A stretch of DNA of 15,401 bases from Sergeia podlipaevii (taxonomy: Eukaryota > Euglenozoa > Kinetoplastea > Trypanosomatida > Trypanosomatidae). The notes under the pieces are model-generated. The model was not told where the DNA came from. It did not search any database and saw only the letters and a list, made by a program, of their open reading frames with translations. Positions 8,002 to 15,401 of the stretch are shown here, one piece after another. The stretch lies in NCBI GenBank assembly GCA_030849805.1, contig JASANZ010001790.1:1-15401 (forward strand), in the 5' to 3' direction. Position 1 is the first letter of the stretch. Each line of letters opens with the position of its first letter. Both the position numbers and the translations under genes were made by a program.

Positions 8002-9177
8002 ATGTTTCGCTTATCTGTTCCTTTTCTATTATTTCAGCGATCCTGCGCTTTCATGAACAAGGCCCCGCGCCTTCACGGGACTATCACCGCCTTCAAGCAT
8101 CGCAATGGATTTGGATTTCTGATTGCAGATGGCAAGGCTAAAATGCCAAACTCCTCGACGGACGCTTCCAGCCCCACTGTGGAGGGGAAGAGCCAGGGCA
8201 CTTCTGCCACTGCAAGTGCGCACTCAAGCAAGCAGTATTTCTTTGTTCGAAGTTCACTGCATGGTGGAGGTTTCTACATTACCGAAGGGGAGCGGGTCTC
8301 CTTCACACCTCAGGCAGCTACGACAGGGAAAGATATTCATCAAAAGCTTGGCAAGCGCAGAGGCGGTAATGATGATGGTCTTGGTGAGAGTGCGGGGACA
8401 CTGGAAGCGGCTGTTGACATTCGACTCTACGATCCCCGCACCGGGGAGGAGTATCCCGTTGTGCCTGTGATGCTGCGGGGCCTCATCACAGCGTGGGACA
8501 TTACAACAGGCACTGGCACTGTGGCAGAACTGGACTTGGCTGGCAACTACAATCCTGATAGTGCCCCGCGCTACCACCTGACCGCGGACAACATGGACCT
8601 CCCCTCAAATGGTATTTCTCTCGTCACAACCGGGGCGAAGGTGCGGTTCTGCGTTGAGCCTACGACCCCTGCGGGCAAATTCATCCCCGCCGCGGAGGAT
8701 GGCGACGCCGACGAGGCATCGCAGGAAGGAGGACAGCAGCAGCTGCCATTGGCGCGACGAATCGTTTTGGACAACCTTGCGAAGCTCAAAGCGCAGAAGG
8801 CCAGCAGCGACAACAGCAGGAGTAGAAGCAGTCGTGCGGGTTCACAGTTTGGAGGAAGTGGCGATGACGAGGCGGCGTCTGGTCATGGTCGCAGGAGGGC
8901 GCCGACGAACAGCGGTACGGTGCGCGAGCTAGTCGGCCGCTTCGGGTTCATTGCGGACGATGTCACTGGAGAGTCTATCTTCTTTCATGCAGATAACGTG
9001 CGGGGAAAGATACAGGAGGGGGACCGGGTGCAGTATCGTGTAGAAAGCATTACATATGGGCGTCATAAGGGTAAGATGTCATGTGTGGACGTGGCGCTTG
9101 CGAAGGGTGAGAGCGCGAAGAAGAGCACCGATGATGAAGACGAGGCTCTGGATGATGTCTTTGATGTCCTTCTTTAA
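8002..9177 (+). CDS. Triple cold-shock-domain protein with probable mitochondrial presequence
   Basis: The 391-aa protein carries three OB-fold, cold-shock-like units. CSD1 (24-101) has GTITAFKHRNGFGFL, an RNP1-like strand, then YFFVRSSL and EGERVSF; a low-complexity insertion (about 44-76) splits it. CSD2 (158-219) has LRGLITAWD and GAKVRFCVE but lacks the aromatic RNP1 signature. CSD3 (304-364) is canonical, with GTVRELVGRFGFIADD, GESIFFHADNV, EGDRVQYRV and GKMSCVDV. A polar, Ser/Arg/Gly-rich linker (about 266-302) precedes CSD3, and the tail is acidic. CSDs bind single-stranded RNA or DNA. The N-terminus MFRLSVPFLLFQRSCAF is short, hydrophobic and has Arg but no acidic residue, like trypanosomatid mitochondrial presequences. 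A role in mitochondrial RNA processing or the mitoribosome is inferred; the specific protein is not recognised. The in-frame Met18 (8053) is a plausible second start. The stop is TAA. Confidence 0.87.
   Translation: MFRLSVPFLLFQRSCAFMNKAPRLHGTITAFKHRNGFGFLIADGKAKMPNSSTDASSPTVEGKSQGTSATASAHSSKQYFFVRSSLHGGGFYITEGERVSFTPQAATTGKDIHQKLGKRRGGNDDGLGESAGTLEAAVDIRLYDPRTGEEYPVVPVMLRGLITAWDITTGTGTVAELDLAGNYNPDSAPRYHLTADNMDLPSNGISLVTTGAKVRFCVEPTTPAGKFIPAAEDGDADEASQEGGQQQLPLARRIVLDNLAKLKAQKASSDNSRSRSSRAGSQFGGSGDDEAASGHGRRRAPTNSGTVRELVGRFGFIADDVTGESIFFHADNVRGKIQEGDRVQYRVESITYGRHKGKMSCVDVALAKGESAKKSTDDEDEALDDVFDVLL
8010..8037 (+). promoter_or_regulatory. Possible internal trans-splice acceptor within the presequence coding region
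   Basis: Codons 3-12 of the cold-shock gene form a pyrimidine-rich tract (TCTGTTCCTTTTCTATTATTTCAG at its 3' part) ending in AG at 8036-8037. The next ATG, at 8053 and in frame, lies 15 bases later. It looks at least as strong as the upstream acceptor at 7960. Usage is inferred. Confidence 0.45.
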
Positions 9178-9672
9178 AATCGCTTTTTGGAGGAGCGTAG
9201 GTGACGGATAGCATAGAGACTAAGAGCTAGAGAGGGAGTGGGAGAGGTAGGAGGAGGGTTTTTTTTTTTGTTTCACTACGCTACTTTACGGTGTCTGTTT
9301 TTTTTATTTTTTTTTTTGATATAAAATCAACTGGCAACTCACAGGGAAAATCGCATCGACGGGATGGAAAAGAAAAAATTGAAAGTATCAACAATATTAT
9401 ATGGAAGACTTTTACCTTTACCTCTCTTTTCTTTCTAAGAATGTTTCTTCTCACTACACAATTGATATTTGTGTAGGTGCTCAAGTTTATTTTTCACCAC
9501 CTTTCTTTCCCTGCAAAATGGACGCCAGTCAAAGCATTTTTTTTTTTAAAAAGAAAGAAAAACAGTATCCCATGAGGATACACACTCGTACACCCACCCA
9601 CCCACGTAATTGAACAATAACTTTCATCTCTTGCAATAACAATGGTGATTCAGGGTTTGTTGTTTCACATAT

Positions 9673-9709
<37 letters not shown>

Positions 9710-10208
9710 GTATGCACGTGTGTGTCTGTGTACTAGAAGCAGGCTGCAACGTGGTGGAGGGATGAGACGGCGCTTGATTATATGTATATACATTTGCAAA
9801 TCAGAGCACATTGCGTGCCAGCTTTTTTTCCCGCCAACTTTTTCTTTCTGTTTCTCTTTCTCTCTCTTTCAATTTTTCTTTCATAGTTCACGAGTAGTGA
9901 AAAATATATAGCAGAATACTTTCCTTTTCTTTTCATCAGCGGTACATCTTGTTTTTTCATAGGTTTGCTTCTCAGTAGCTTGTTTTGGCAATACGCCCAG
10001 CAACATTCAGCTACAAGGTGAAGTCCTCACTCAACTCACAACTCCAAAACATACCGCTGCACTTTATTTGACGAAAAGCAACAACGACAATAGCAAAATA
10101 GTATTTAACGGAACACACGTACACAAAAATATATAATAATAAAGCATAATTTTTTTTGTTTTTTTATTTTTCACATCGGAAAATTTTTTTTTTGCATTTG
10201 TCACTGAG
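9178..10208. other. Intergenic spacer: cold-shock gene 3' UTR and tubby gene upstream region
   Basis: No gene is seen. It has a G/A-rich stretch after the stop (9186-9260), then T runs (9260-9320), a compound (TC)n-(TA)n repeat (9672-9709) and many T/C tracts (9823-9885, 10150-10195). Any of these could be pyrimidine tracts for minor splice sites. Confidence 0.75.
9672..9709. repeat. Compound (TC)n-(TA)n microsatellite
   Basis: About seven TC units pass directly into about eleven TA units. Confidence 0.95.
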
Positions 10209-10253
10209 TTTTTTTTTGGAGTTTTTTTTTTAAAATACTTTTGCTATTGCTAG
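10209..10253 (+). promoter_or_regulatory. Probable trans-splice acceptor for the tubby-like gene
   Basis: T runs at 10209-10231 are followed by ACTTTTGCTATTGCTAG, with AG at 10252-10253. The resulting 5' UTR would be about 110 nt before the ATG at 10363. Confidence 0.55.
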
Positions 10254-10362
10254 GTCTGTGCATTTACTGTAAAAAAAAACCCAATTTTTGTGCCTCAGTG
10301 GGAGAGTGACAGACAGACAAGAGTGAGAGCTAAGGGTCTCAGTAAAGGCGAAAAGAATCACC

Positions 10363-11955
10363 ATGTACACGGCCCCTACTCCCCCGGTGTACGTTCCGCC
10401 GTCGCGTCCAGTGCCACCCCCAGAGGGCCCCAATACCGCATGCAGCAGCCACATCCCCCACTTTCATCGTTCCTACATAGTCGAGAGCACCAGCCCTATA
10501 ATTGTCCCCGCAACACCGATGCAGCCACCTGGATCTGGAGAGAATGCCCGGGAGCAACGCGTATCTGGCGGCGAGACAGGGACAACAATGTGCCAGCCAC
10601 ACTTCGAGGATGAAAAGTCGAGCGAGCAGGGCGACAATGTGCCAGGGACGAACACGCCTCCGCGGCGGCAGCAGCAACAGAGCAAGCCCAAGGCAGCGGG
10701 TGGGCCGACGCAGGTAGCCCCCAAGCCAAGCACCACCACGAGGGCCTCCGCGATGACAACAGCAAACATCAACAAGGCCTTCGGCACGCAGAGACAAGAT
10801 GATGACAACAACAACCGACGCGTGCGTGGAAGTACGGCGGGGGGTAAGCCAATTGTGATGCCAACCCTCAAGGAGGGCAATGACGCGATGTCCATGTACA
10901 GCATGTCCCAGTCTATCCTTCCTACAGACCCACGCGATCGTCTTTACTACCGCCCAAAGCGGCACTTGCTGCAGTGCTACGTAGTTCGCAAGAAGGAAGG
11001 CGGGCTGCTCAGGGCTCTTGTACCTGGACGTCGCAGGACCTATCAGTTTTTCCTTGAACACACAAACGAATTTGTCATTGCCGCACGTTCCGCCGTGTCT
11101 GGCGACACCGTCGCGGTAGACAACAGCGATGGCACGACGAACGGCGACAGCTCCTACTCTGTAAAGCGTGGACTGGCAAGCACGGTGTTTTCGATCAATC
11201 AAAAACGCATCGACAAGGACGCGAGCAGCTTTGTAGGCAAAATATCACGCCGTAATTTTGGTATGCACATCATCATGTTCAGCGAAGGTAGCGTGGAGGC
11301 GCGAAAGGAAATTGCTGCGGTGCTGATAGAACCCATGGCGGATGGTCAAAGACGCTTCAAAGTAATCCTCCCCGCCATTGATGAGGCCACGGGGGTTATT
11401 GCCCCTCTTGAAGGGGGCACGATCAAGTATTTGCGAGATGGCCGCGCGGGTACTTCTGTAGCAAACGGTAGTCGCGCTGGATCTGACAGCGCACTTCACG
11501 CGCAGAGCAACCACAACGATAGCAGCGCCGCCACGCCGACGCAGAGTGCGAGCACTACCACTACGAGTGGCGGGGCCATTAGCAACCATAATAGGAATCC
11601 TAACACCTTTATAGAAGGCGGAGGAGAGGCAGAGGGAAAGAAAGATAATAAGTCTGTGCTTGTGCATGAGTACCGTGAAAACCCACTCAGCAAGCGCATC
11701 ATCGTGTTGCAGAATAAGACCGCCGAATGGGACAGCGTACTACGTGGGTATCGACTCGACTTCCATGGACGCGTTACAAAGGCGAGCGAGAAGAACTTTC
11801 AGCTCGTGGCGAGCTCCAACCCGTCCAAGGTGGTAATGCTGTTTGGGAAAAAAGACACGGACAAGTATGCGGTAGACTTTAGGTACCCATTATGTGGGTT
11901 GCAGGCAGCGGCGGTGGCAGCGGCGATGATGGACGTGAGAATCGTCAGTCTATAA
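10363..11955 (+). CDS. TULP: Tubby-like protein (C-terminal Tub domain)
   Basis: Tubby-domain proteins bind phosphoinositides and, in animals, deliver membrane cargo to cilia with the IFT-A complex. Residues 1-190 are disordered and Pro/Gln/Thr-rich. The Tub domain runs from about 199 to the C-terminus at 530: LLRALVPGRRRTYQFFLEHTNEFVIAAR in two stretches, SSFVGKISRRNF (288-299), LQNKTAEWDSVLRGYRLDF (449-467), FHGRVTKASEKNFQLV (467-482) and FRYPLCGLQAAAVAAAM (506-522). The last three are the most diagnostic motifs of the family. K293 aligns with the phosphoinositide-contacting lysine of mouse tubby; the second basic contact seems to be Ser295, with Arg at 296-297. A low-complexity insertion (about 361-428) splits the domain before its C-terminal helix region. 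The start is the first ATG after the predicted acceptor, and the stop is TAA. Family confidence is very high; a ciliary function here is inferred. Confidence 0.93.
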   Translation: MYTAPTPPVYVPPSRPVPPPEGPNTACSSHIPHFHRSYIVESTSPIIVPATPMQPPGSGENAREQRVSGGETGTTMCQPHFEDEKSSEQGDNVPGTNTPPRRQQQQSKPKAAGGPTQVAPKPSTTTRASAMTTANINKAFGTQRQDDDNNNRRVRGSTAGGKPIVMPTLKEGNDAMSMYSMSQSILPTDPRDRLYYRPKRHLLQCYVVRKKEGGLLRALVPGRRRTYQFFLEHTNEFVIAARSAVSGDTVAVDNSDGTTNGDSSYSVKRGLASTVFSINQKRIDKDASSFVGKISRRNFGMHIIMFSEGSVEARKEIAAVLIEPMADGQRRFKVILPAIDEATGVIAPLEGGTIKYLRDGRAGTSVANGSRAGSDSALHAQSNHNDSSAATPTQSASTTTTSGGAISNHNRNPNTFIEGGGEAEGKKDNKSVLVHEYRENPLSKRIIVLQNKTAEWDSVLRGYRLDFHGRVTKASEKNFQLVASSNPSKVVMLFGKKDTDKYAVDFRYPLCGLQAAAVAAAMMDVRIVSL

Positions 11956-12250
11956 AATACATACATACATATATCGGCAACTACAGACGTGACTCCCCGG
12001 ACATCTTTTCCTGTCGTGTATTCTTTTTTTCAAAATCTTATTATATTCGCTGTTGTATTACCTATTTACCTTTGTTTGCCTTGTTTTGTCAAATACTTGC
12101 TTTGTTCATATTGTTTTTATGGCGCTGGTTTGCCTCAGAGTCCCCTCTCTCCTTCCTCGTCTCTCCCTCTCTCTCCCTTTTCTCTTTACTTTCGGATTTT
12201 TTTAAAAATGCTTACATATACTGTTGGGAGTGTTTAACTTCTGGTGTTTC

Positions 12251-12303
12251 TTTTTTTTTTTTTGGAGGGGGGGGGGCTATGTGAATATATGTGTGTGTGT
12301 GTG
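12251..12303. repeat. T13 - G10 - (TG)n simple-sequence block
   Basis: A run of 13 T, then GGA and ten G, then a TG dinucleotide repeat from about 12290. Runs of ten G are rare in this window. Confidence 0.9.
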
Positions 12304-12591
12304 CACGCTGATGATATTGATTGTGTGTTTTTGTTGATGTTCATTCTTTCTTTTCTTTGTTGTTATTTTTTCTAATTTGATTTCCCATTTCATGGCTATA
12401 ACACACCCCGACATATCTGGAGTCAGCAAGGTTGTACATAAGTGAACACCCCCTTCTCTCGCTACAATCTCCTTACAAATGTTTTTTTTTTTTTTTTTAC
12501 GCATCCGTTATGTGTATACGCGTATGTTTGTGTAGTTACGCCCCCGGGATGCAGGATGTATTGTTTTGCATTGGTTTCCCTTTTTATTTCA

Positions 12592-12610
12592 AATATATAT
12601 ATATATATAT
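12592..12610. repeat. (AT)n microsatellite
   Basis: About nine AT dinucleotides in the long spacer. Confidence 0.95.
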
Positions 12611-12979
12611 GCTAACTAGCCAATCCTCTTTCTTGGGTGTGAGCGTGTGTGTATGATGCGAGGAAATGCGAGAGAGCGTTTGATTATATACTAGAGAGCG
12701 TGAAGCCGGCCTTGAAGGAAAAAAAAAATATATATGTGCGCATGAGTGCAGTTATTATTTATATTTTTTATCTCTATATATGTGAGGAAAAAAAAATAAA
12801 AAGAGAGACACAGGAGAAGGAAAGAATAGAAAATAAAACAGTGGCATAACACGTGCACTTCACATTTGGTGACTGTTCTTTGTCCCCCTCCCCCTTCTTC
12901 TGGTGTCTTCTTCTTCATCCATTTTTTTTTTTCTGACTCGGAATTAACTATATATTGAATGCCTTCATTGCTCATGAAG

Positions 12980-12996
12980 TATATATATATATATAT
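12980..12996. repeat. (AT)n microsatellite
   Basis: About eight AT dinucleotides in the long spacer. Confidence 0.9.
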
Positions 12997-13805
12997 CATT
13001 CTTCGCGTATTTGCGCGCCACACTCATTTTCTTTCTTACTGTTACTATTGTTGTTGCTTAATATATATCAATACATATATATAGATAGCATTTTCTTTTT
13101 GTATAAGTGAATCCATTTTATCCAGCCCATCATGTGCAGCGACAACAAAACAGTTAACTCTCAAAGGCTACAGGTAGAATTAGCGTTGTAGATGCGGTGG
13201 TAGTTTATTGCCAGTGAGGGAGGTTGTACTGAATGCCAAGGAGAGAGATATTCAATGGAGAAGAGAGGGGGGGGAAGAGACTGAGAGAGATTTTTTGCCT
13301 TTGAAGCTGTTCACACACAAAAAAAGGAAATTAAATATGTTGGCATCGTTTTTTTTTTTTTTTTCTTTTGTGCGTTTGTGCGATTTGCCATGGCGGTTGT
13401 ATTCAAATGTTGTGTGCATAGGTGTTTCTGGGGAGTGTGTGTGTGTATGTGGGAGAGAGCATTTTTTTTTTCTATCAATATGACACACACACCGAAAAAA
13501 TAAATTTAAACCATTAGTTTGGAACTTATTCTACAAGTACACGCACATAATGAGAAGGCACAGGCGTACGTCTATGCACATGGTAGCCTATATATTTTCT
13601 TTTTTCCTTCTTTTTTTTTTTGGTTAAAAAGAAGAAATTGGGCTCAGCAATAGCAGCTATAGTACAATATAGAGGCAAATGTTGGGTTTTCTGATCTTGC
13701 ACTGCCTGGGTGGGTTGAAGCAAGTGCTTATCATTATATGAAATGAAAAATATTTTTTTTTTTTCCTCTTTTACTGATTGTTTTTCTTTGATCCCGCTAC
13801 GTATA

Positions 13806-13820
13806 TTCTCTTCTTTTAAG
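13806..13820 (+). promoter_or_regulatory. Probable trans-splice acceptor for the last gene
   Basis: TTCTCTTCTTTTAAG ends in AG at 13819-13820, preceded by further T/C tracts (13753-13790). A second AG at 13843-13844 lies only 2 bases before the ATG at 13847. If that one is used, translation would more likely begin at the ATG at 13858, which lies in a different frame. Confidence 0.5.
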
Positions 13821-13846
13821 TACATATTTCAAAAGAAATCTCAGGA

Positions 13847-14770
13847 ATGATATTTCTATGCACAGCCCCACGCTGGACGAGTTTCAGCGCTACAAAGCCT
13901 ACCAGAGCGAGTACCACCACTACTGGTAGCAGCACCAGCACTGCTACATTGAAGTCTAGTGCGGACAGAACGTTGCGAGCCGCTCAGATTCGTCGGCGTG
14001 AAGTCGTGATGCGCTGGCTGCGCTCACTCATCATCCCTGCCTTCATGGCTTATGGTCTCTTTCTTCTAAGACCAACTGACGGGCACTTCCTGCGTTATCT
14101 TGCGGAGCGCAGACACCACGAGCCCTCTTTCAATGCTCTGTTTCCACCACTTGTCAAGTCAGCGGAGGAAAAAGAAGAAAATGCGATGGGGGCACTTCAG
14201 CAACAAGGTTCCAGCAGAAGCAGCAGCAGCAACACTTTACTCCATGATGAACACTCTACCGCGGCAGTGGCGCCTGTAACAGCCAAGGACAAGGCGTGGC
14301 TCGCCAGGAAACTGCATATCAAGACAGAGACAGCTGAGGACGAGGAGCGGCTGGCTCGTAGGAGGCTACTTTTTGCTCGTGAGCGCGCTCTCACAGGCGG
14401 GGATGAGGCCGTCGTTGAAAGCGTGCGTGTACGTACTGCGGAGGAGCTCCGCGCAGAGAGAGAGCATCCACCCATGTATCAACTCAGTGCCCAGTTGGAT
14501 GCTATTGCTGCCGCATCACGTGCTTATCGCCAGCGCCAGCAGCAAGTTGAGGTGAAACCAATGCAGACCAGAGGCGGTGTGGCTCGTACTAGTAATAGTG
14601 TGGTTGATGATGCTTCCACAGTCCATCCACCACCACCTATCCAGATTGACTTTAGCGACCACACTTTCTTTGCTACTGCCGCCGTGTGCCTGAACAGCCC
14701 GTCTGGTACCCCTCTGAAGACGATGAAGTTTGTGGGCGTCTGTGGGATGATATGGAAGCAACTCTCGTGA
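13847..14770 (+). CDS. Unrecognised single-membrane-segment protein; frame probably disrupted near both ends
   Basis: The open frame gives 307 aa, which I do not recognise. The well-supported part is central: a basic stretch DRTLRAAQIRRREVVMRWLR (40-59), one hydrophobic segment SLIIPAFMAYGLFLL (60-74), then a long hydrophilic region rich in Glu/Arg/Ala helices (AKDKAWLARKLHIKTE, DEERLARRRLLFARERAL, VRVRTAEELRAEREHPPMYQ). The first about 38 residues are an odd Ser/Thr-rich string that looks like an out-of-frame shadow of the peptide coded from 13858. The last about 28 residues (after VCLNSP) also look out of frame, while the +1-shifted frame there reads PEQPVWYPSEDDEV and CGRLWDDMEATL. Both better-looking ends share one frame (position 1 modulo 3), so an extra base near the start and a missing base near the end would explain the pattern. 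Either sequencing error or a decaying gene is possible. The membrane segment suggests an inner-membrane or ER protein, but no function can be given. Confidence 0.65.
   Translation: MIFLCTAPRWTSFSATKPTRASTTTTGSSTSTATLKSSADRTLRAAQIRRREVVMRWLRSLIIPAFMAYGLFLLRPTDGHFLRYLAERRHHEPSFNALFPPLVKSAEEKEENAMGALQQQGSSRSSSSNTLLHDEHSTAAVAPVTAKDKAWLARKLHIKTETAEDEERLARRRLLFARERALTGGDEAVVESVRVRTAEELRAEREHPPMYQLSAQLDAIAAASRAYRQRQQQVEVKPMQTRGGVARTSNSVVDDASTVHPPPPIQIDFSDHTFFATAAVCLNSPSGTPLKTMKFVGVCGMIWKQLS
13858..13929 (+). CDS. Likely true N-terminal exon-frame of the last gene, cut off by TAG
   Basis: From the ATG at 13858 a 23-codon frame reads MHSPTLDEFQRYKAYQSEY, then HHYW, then TAG at 13927-13929. Nearly every codon ends in C or G, as in the other genes here, and the amino acid mix is that of a real soluble segment. 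The overlapping longer ORF reads a Thr/Ser string over the same bases. It is too short to be a separate gene with confidence; it most likely belongs to the downstream protein and is separated from it by an indel at roughly 13900-13960. Confidence 0.45.
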   Translation: MHSPTLDEFQRYKAYQSEYHHYW

Positions 14771-14847
14771 TTTGCTTATGCACACGTTTGGTGTATGTGT
14801 GTAGGCATATATATATATGTGTGTGCTCTCGCCATATGTATTATTAA
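14656..14847 (+). other. Alternative-frame open stretch at the 3' end of the last gene
   Basis: This frame, one base out of step with the 13847-14770 ORF, is open from after a TAG at 14653-14655 to TAA at 14845-14847. The part 14689-14766 reads PEQPVWYPSEDDEV and CGRLWDDMEATL, which looks coding. The rest runs into the TA/TG simple repeat after the gene and does not look coding. It probably represents the true C-terminus reached by a one-base shift near 14689. Confidence 0.4.
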
Positions 14848-15208
14848 TGCTGCGCAACCACATAGCTCAACATAACGGTATTAAATGCCGAGTGTCTAAT
14901 TAGAGAGAATTCAAAAAAAAAAAAATAGATTGCTAAATTAATAGAAAGAGAGAATCGCACAAGCAAACGAAAAGTAATTATTAGGTATAGGACGATGTGA
15001 TATGCACACGCTTATATATTCACTCACAAATAGCTTAAAATATCAACACAAAATTACTAGTTGCAGTCATCCACCTTTCGGGACTTTAAGTGCTTGTGCG
15101 TATCTTCGCTCAGCAACTTTGCTTCAATAACAAGGGAGTGGAGAGGGGGGAAGATCGATCCCCTTTCTTCTTTCCCAATCCGTATGCTCTCTTTTCTTAA
15201 ATGGAAAA

Positions 15209-15240
<32 letters not shown>

Positions 15241-15401
15241 TCTTCTGCGCTTTATCATAAATATACCTCTTTCTCATTCACTACATCAACTTGTCATAAC
15301 ACGAAAATACGAATGTATCTGCTGTCTTTTTTTTTGTTTTGTTTTTCACTATCTACAAATAGTTCATATATCGCTATATCTCTCTCTCTCTCCCTATATA
15401 T
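14771..15401. other. Intergenic spacer to the window end
   Basis: No gene is seen. It contains TA/TG simple sequence (14807-14825), an A13 run (14913-14925), a (CA)n-(AT)n repeat (15209-15241) and T/C tracts near the end (15325-15348, 15379-15394) that could serve as pyrimidine tracts for a next gene outside the window. Confidence 0.75.
15209..15241. repeat. Compound (CA)n-(AT)n microsatellite
   Basis: About four CA units pass into about twelve AT units. Confidence 0.95.

Larger units (their letters stand above)
11956..13805. other. Long intergenic spacer (about 1.9 kb) with many simple repeats
   Basis: This is the longest gap in the window. It holds T runs (12251-12263, 12482-12498, 13349-13364, 13753-13764), a G10 run (12267-12276), (TG)n (12290-12303), (AT)n (12592-12610 and 12980-12996), and C/T-rich (12138-12185) and G/A-rich (12788-12835, 13240-13290) stretches. 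The ORFs in it are short with simple-sequence composition, and no ncRNA could be supported. Confidence 0.7.

Noticed and set aside
10339..11202. 287-aa minus-strand ORF opposite the tubby gene
   Set aside because: It is the GC-rich antisense shadow of a strongly supported tubby gene; its Cys/Arg/His-rich sequence resembles no family.
12306..12330. Box C-like TGATGAT sequence suggesting a C/D snoRNA
   Set aside because: No CTGA box D or terminal stem was found within the following hundred bases.
12649..12849. 66-aa + strand ORF (MYDARKCERAFDY...)
   Set aside because: It ends in Lys/Glu/Arg residues coded by an A/G-rich simple stretch and has AT-rich third positions unlike the neighbouring genes.
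13208..13483. 91-aa + strand ORF
   Set aside because: It runs through a poly-T tract (Phe run) and a TG repeat (Cys-Val run); the composition follows the repeats, not a protein.
13927..13929. In-frame TAG after a coding-looking peptide, raising stop-codon reassignment as in Blastocrithidia
   Set aside because: The other genes end cleanly at TGA, TAG and TAA with no internal stops, so the standard code applies; an indel explains the TAG better.
15150..15163. Short GATCGATC palindrome flanked by G and C runs
   Set aside because: The symmetric core is only eight bases and the flanks pair imperfectly, which is expected by chance.
2139..15401. Direct-repeat patterns in the spacers considered as CRISPR or mobile-element ends
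   Set aside because: They are dinucleotide or homopolymer microsatellites with no spacer structure, no transposase or reverse transcriptase coding, and the genome is eukaryotic.

Overview
The window looks like nuclear DNA of a trypanosomatid (Kinetoplastea). All five protein genes lie on the + strand, are intronless and have GC-rich third codon positions. They are separated by AT-rich, T-rich spacers full of homopolymers and dinucleotide microsatellites. A polypyrimidine tract followed by AG, the signal for spliced-leader trans-splicing, precedes each of the four genes whose upstream region is present. The families found (a flagellar-attachment-zone-like coiled coil, a dynein intermediate chain, a tubby-like protein, a mitochondrial-type cold-shock-domain protein) fit a flagellate. 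I cannot name the species. The sequence is draft quality: there is one N at 1756, and gene 5 probably contains frameshifts.

Layout. 1-2138: 3' part of a large coiled-coil gene with an embedded globular domain resembling the conserved FAZ1-family domain, followed by two nearly identical repeat units that flank the N. 2139-3601: spacer. 3602-7162: dynein intermediate chain (1186 aa) with a dynactin/NudE-binding-type N-terminal helix, a long disordered S/P/A-rich region and a C-terminal WD40 domain. 7163-8001: spacer. 8002-9177: protein with three cold-shock-like domains and a probable mitochondrial presequence. 9178-10362: spacer. 10363-11955: tubby-like protein. 11956-13846: unusually long spacer. 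13847-14770: unrecognised single-membrane-segment protein whose reading frame seems to switch near both ends. 14771-15401: spacer leading off the window.

The genes are probably co-transcribed as part of one polycistronic unit and separated by trans-splicing and polyadenylation. Such units are not normally grouped by function, so the three flagellum- or transport-linked genes (FAZ-like, dynein IC, tubby) may be neighbours by chance.

The most interesting observation is in the cold-shock gene. The DNA encoding its presequence is itself a strong polypyrimidine tract ending in AG at 8036-8037, and the next ATG (8053) is in frame. Alternative trans-splicing could therefore make a targeted and an untargeted form of the same protein. 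I found no CRISPR array, rRNA, tRNA, transposon or convincing ncRNA, and no clearly novel multi-gene system.
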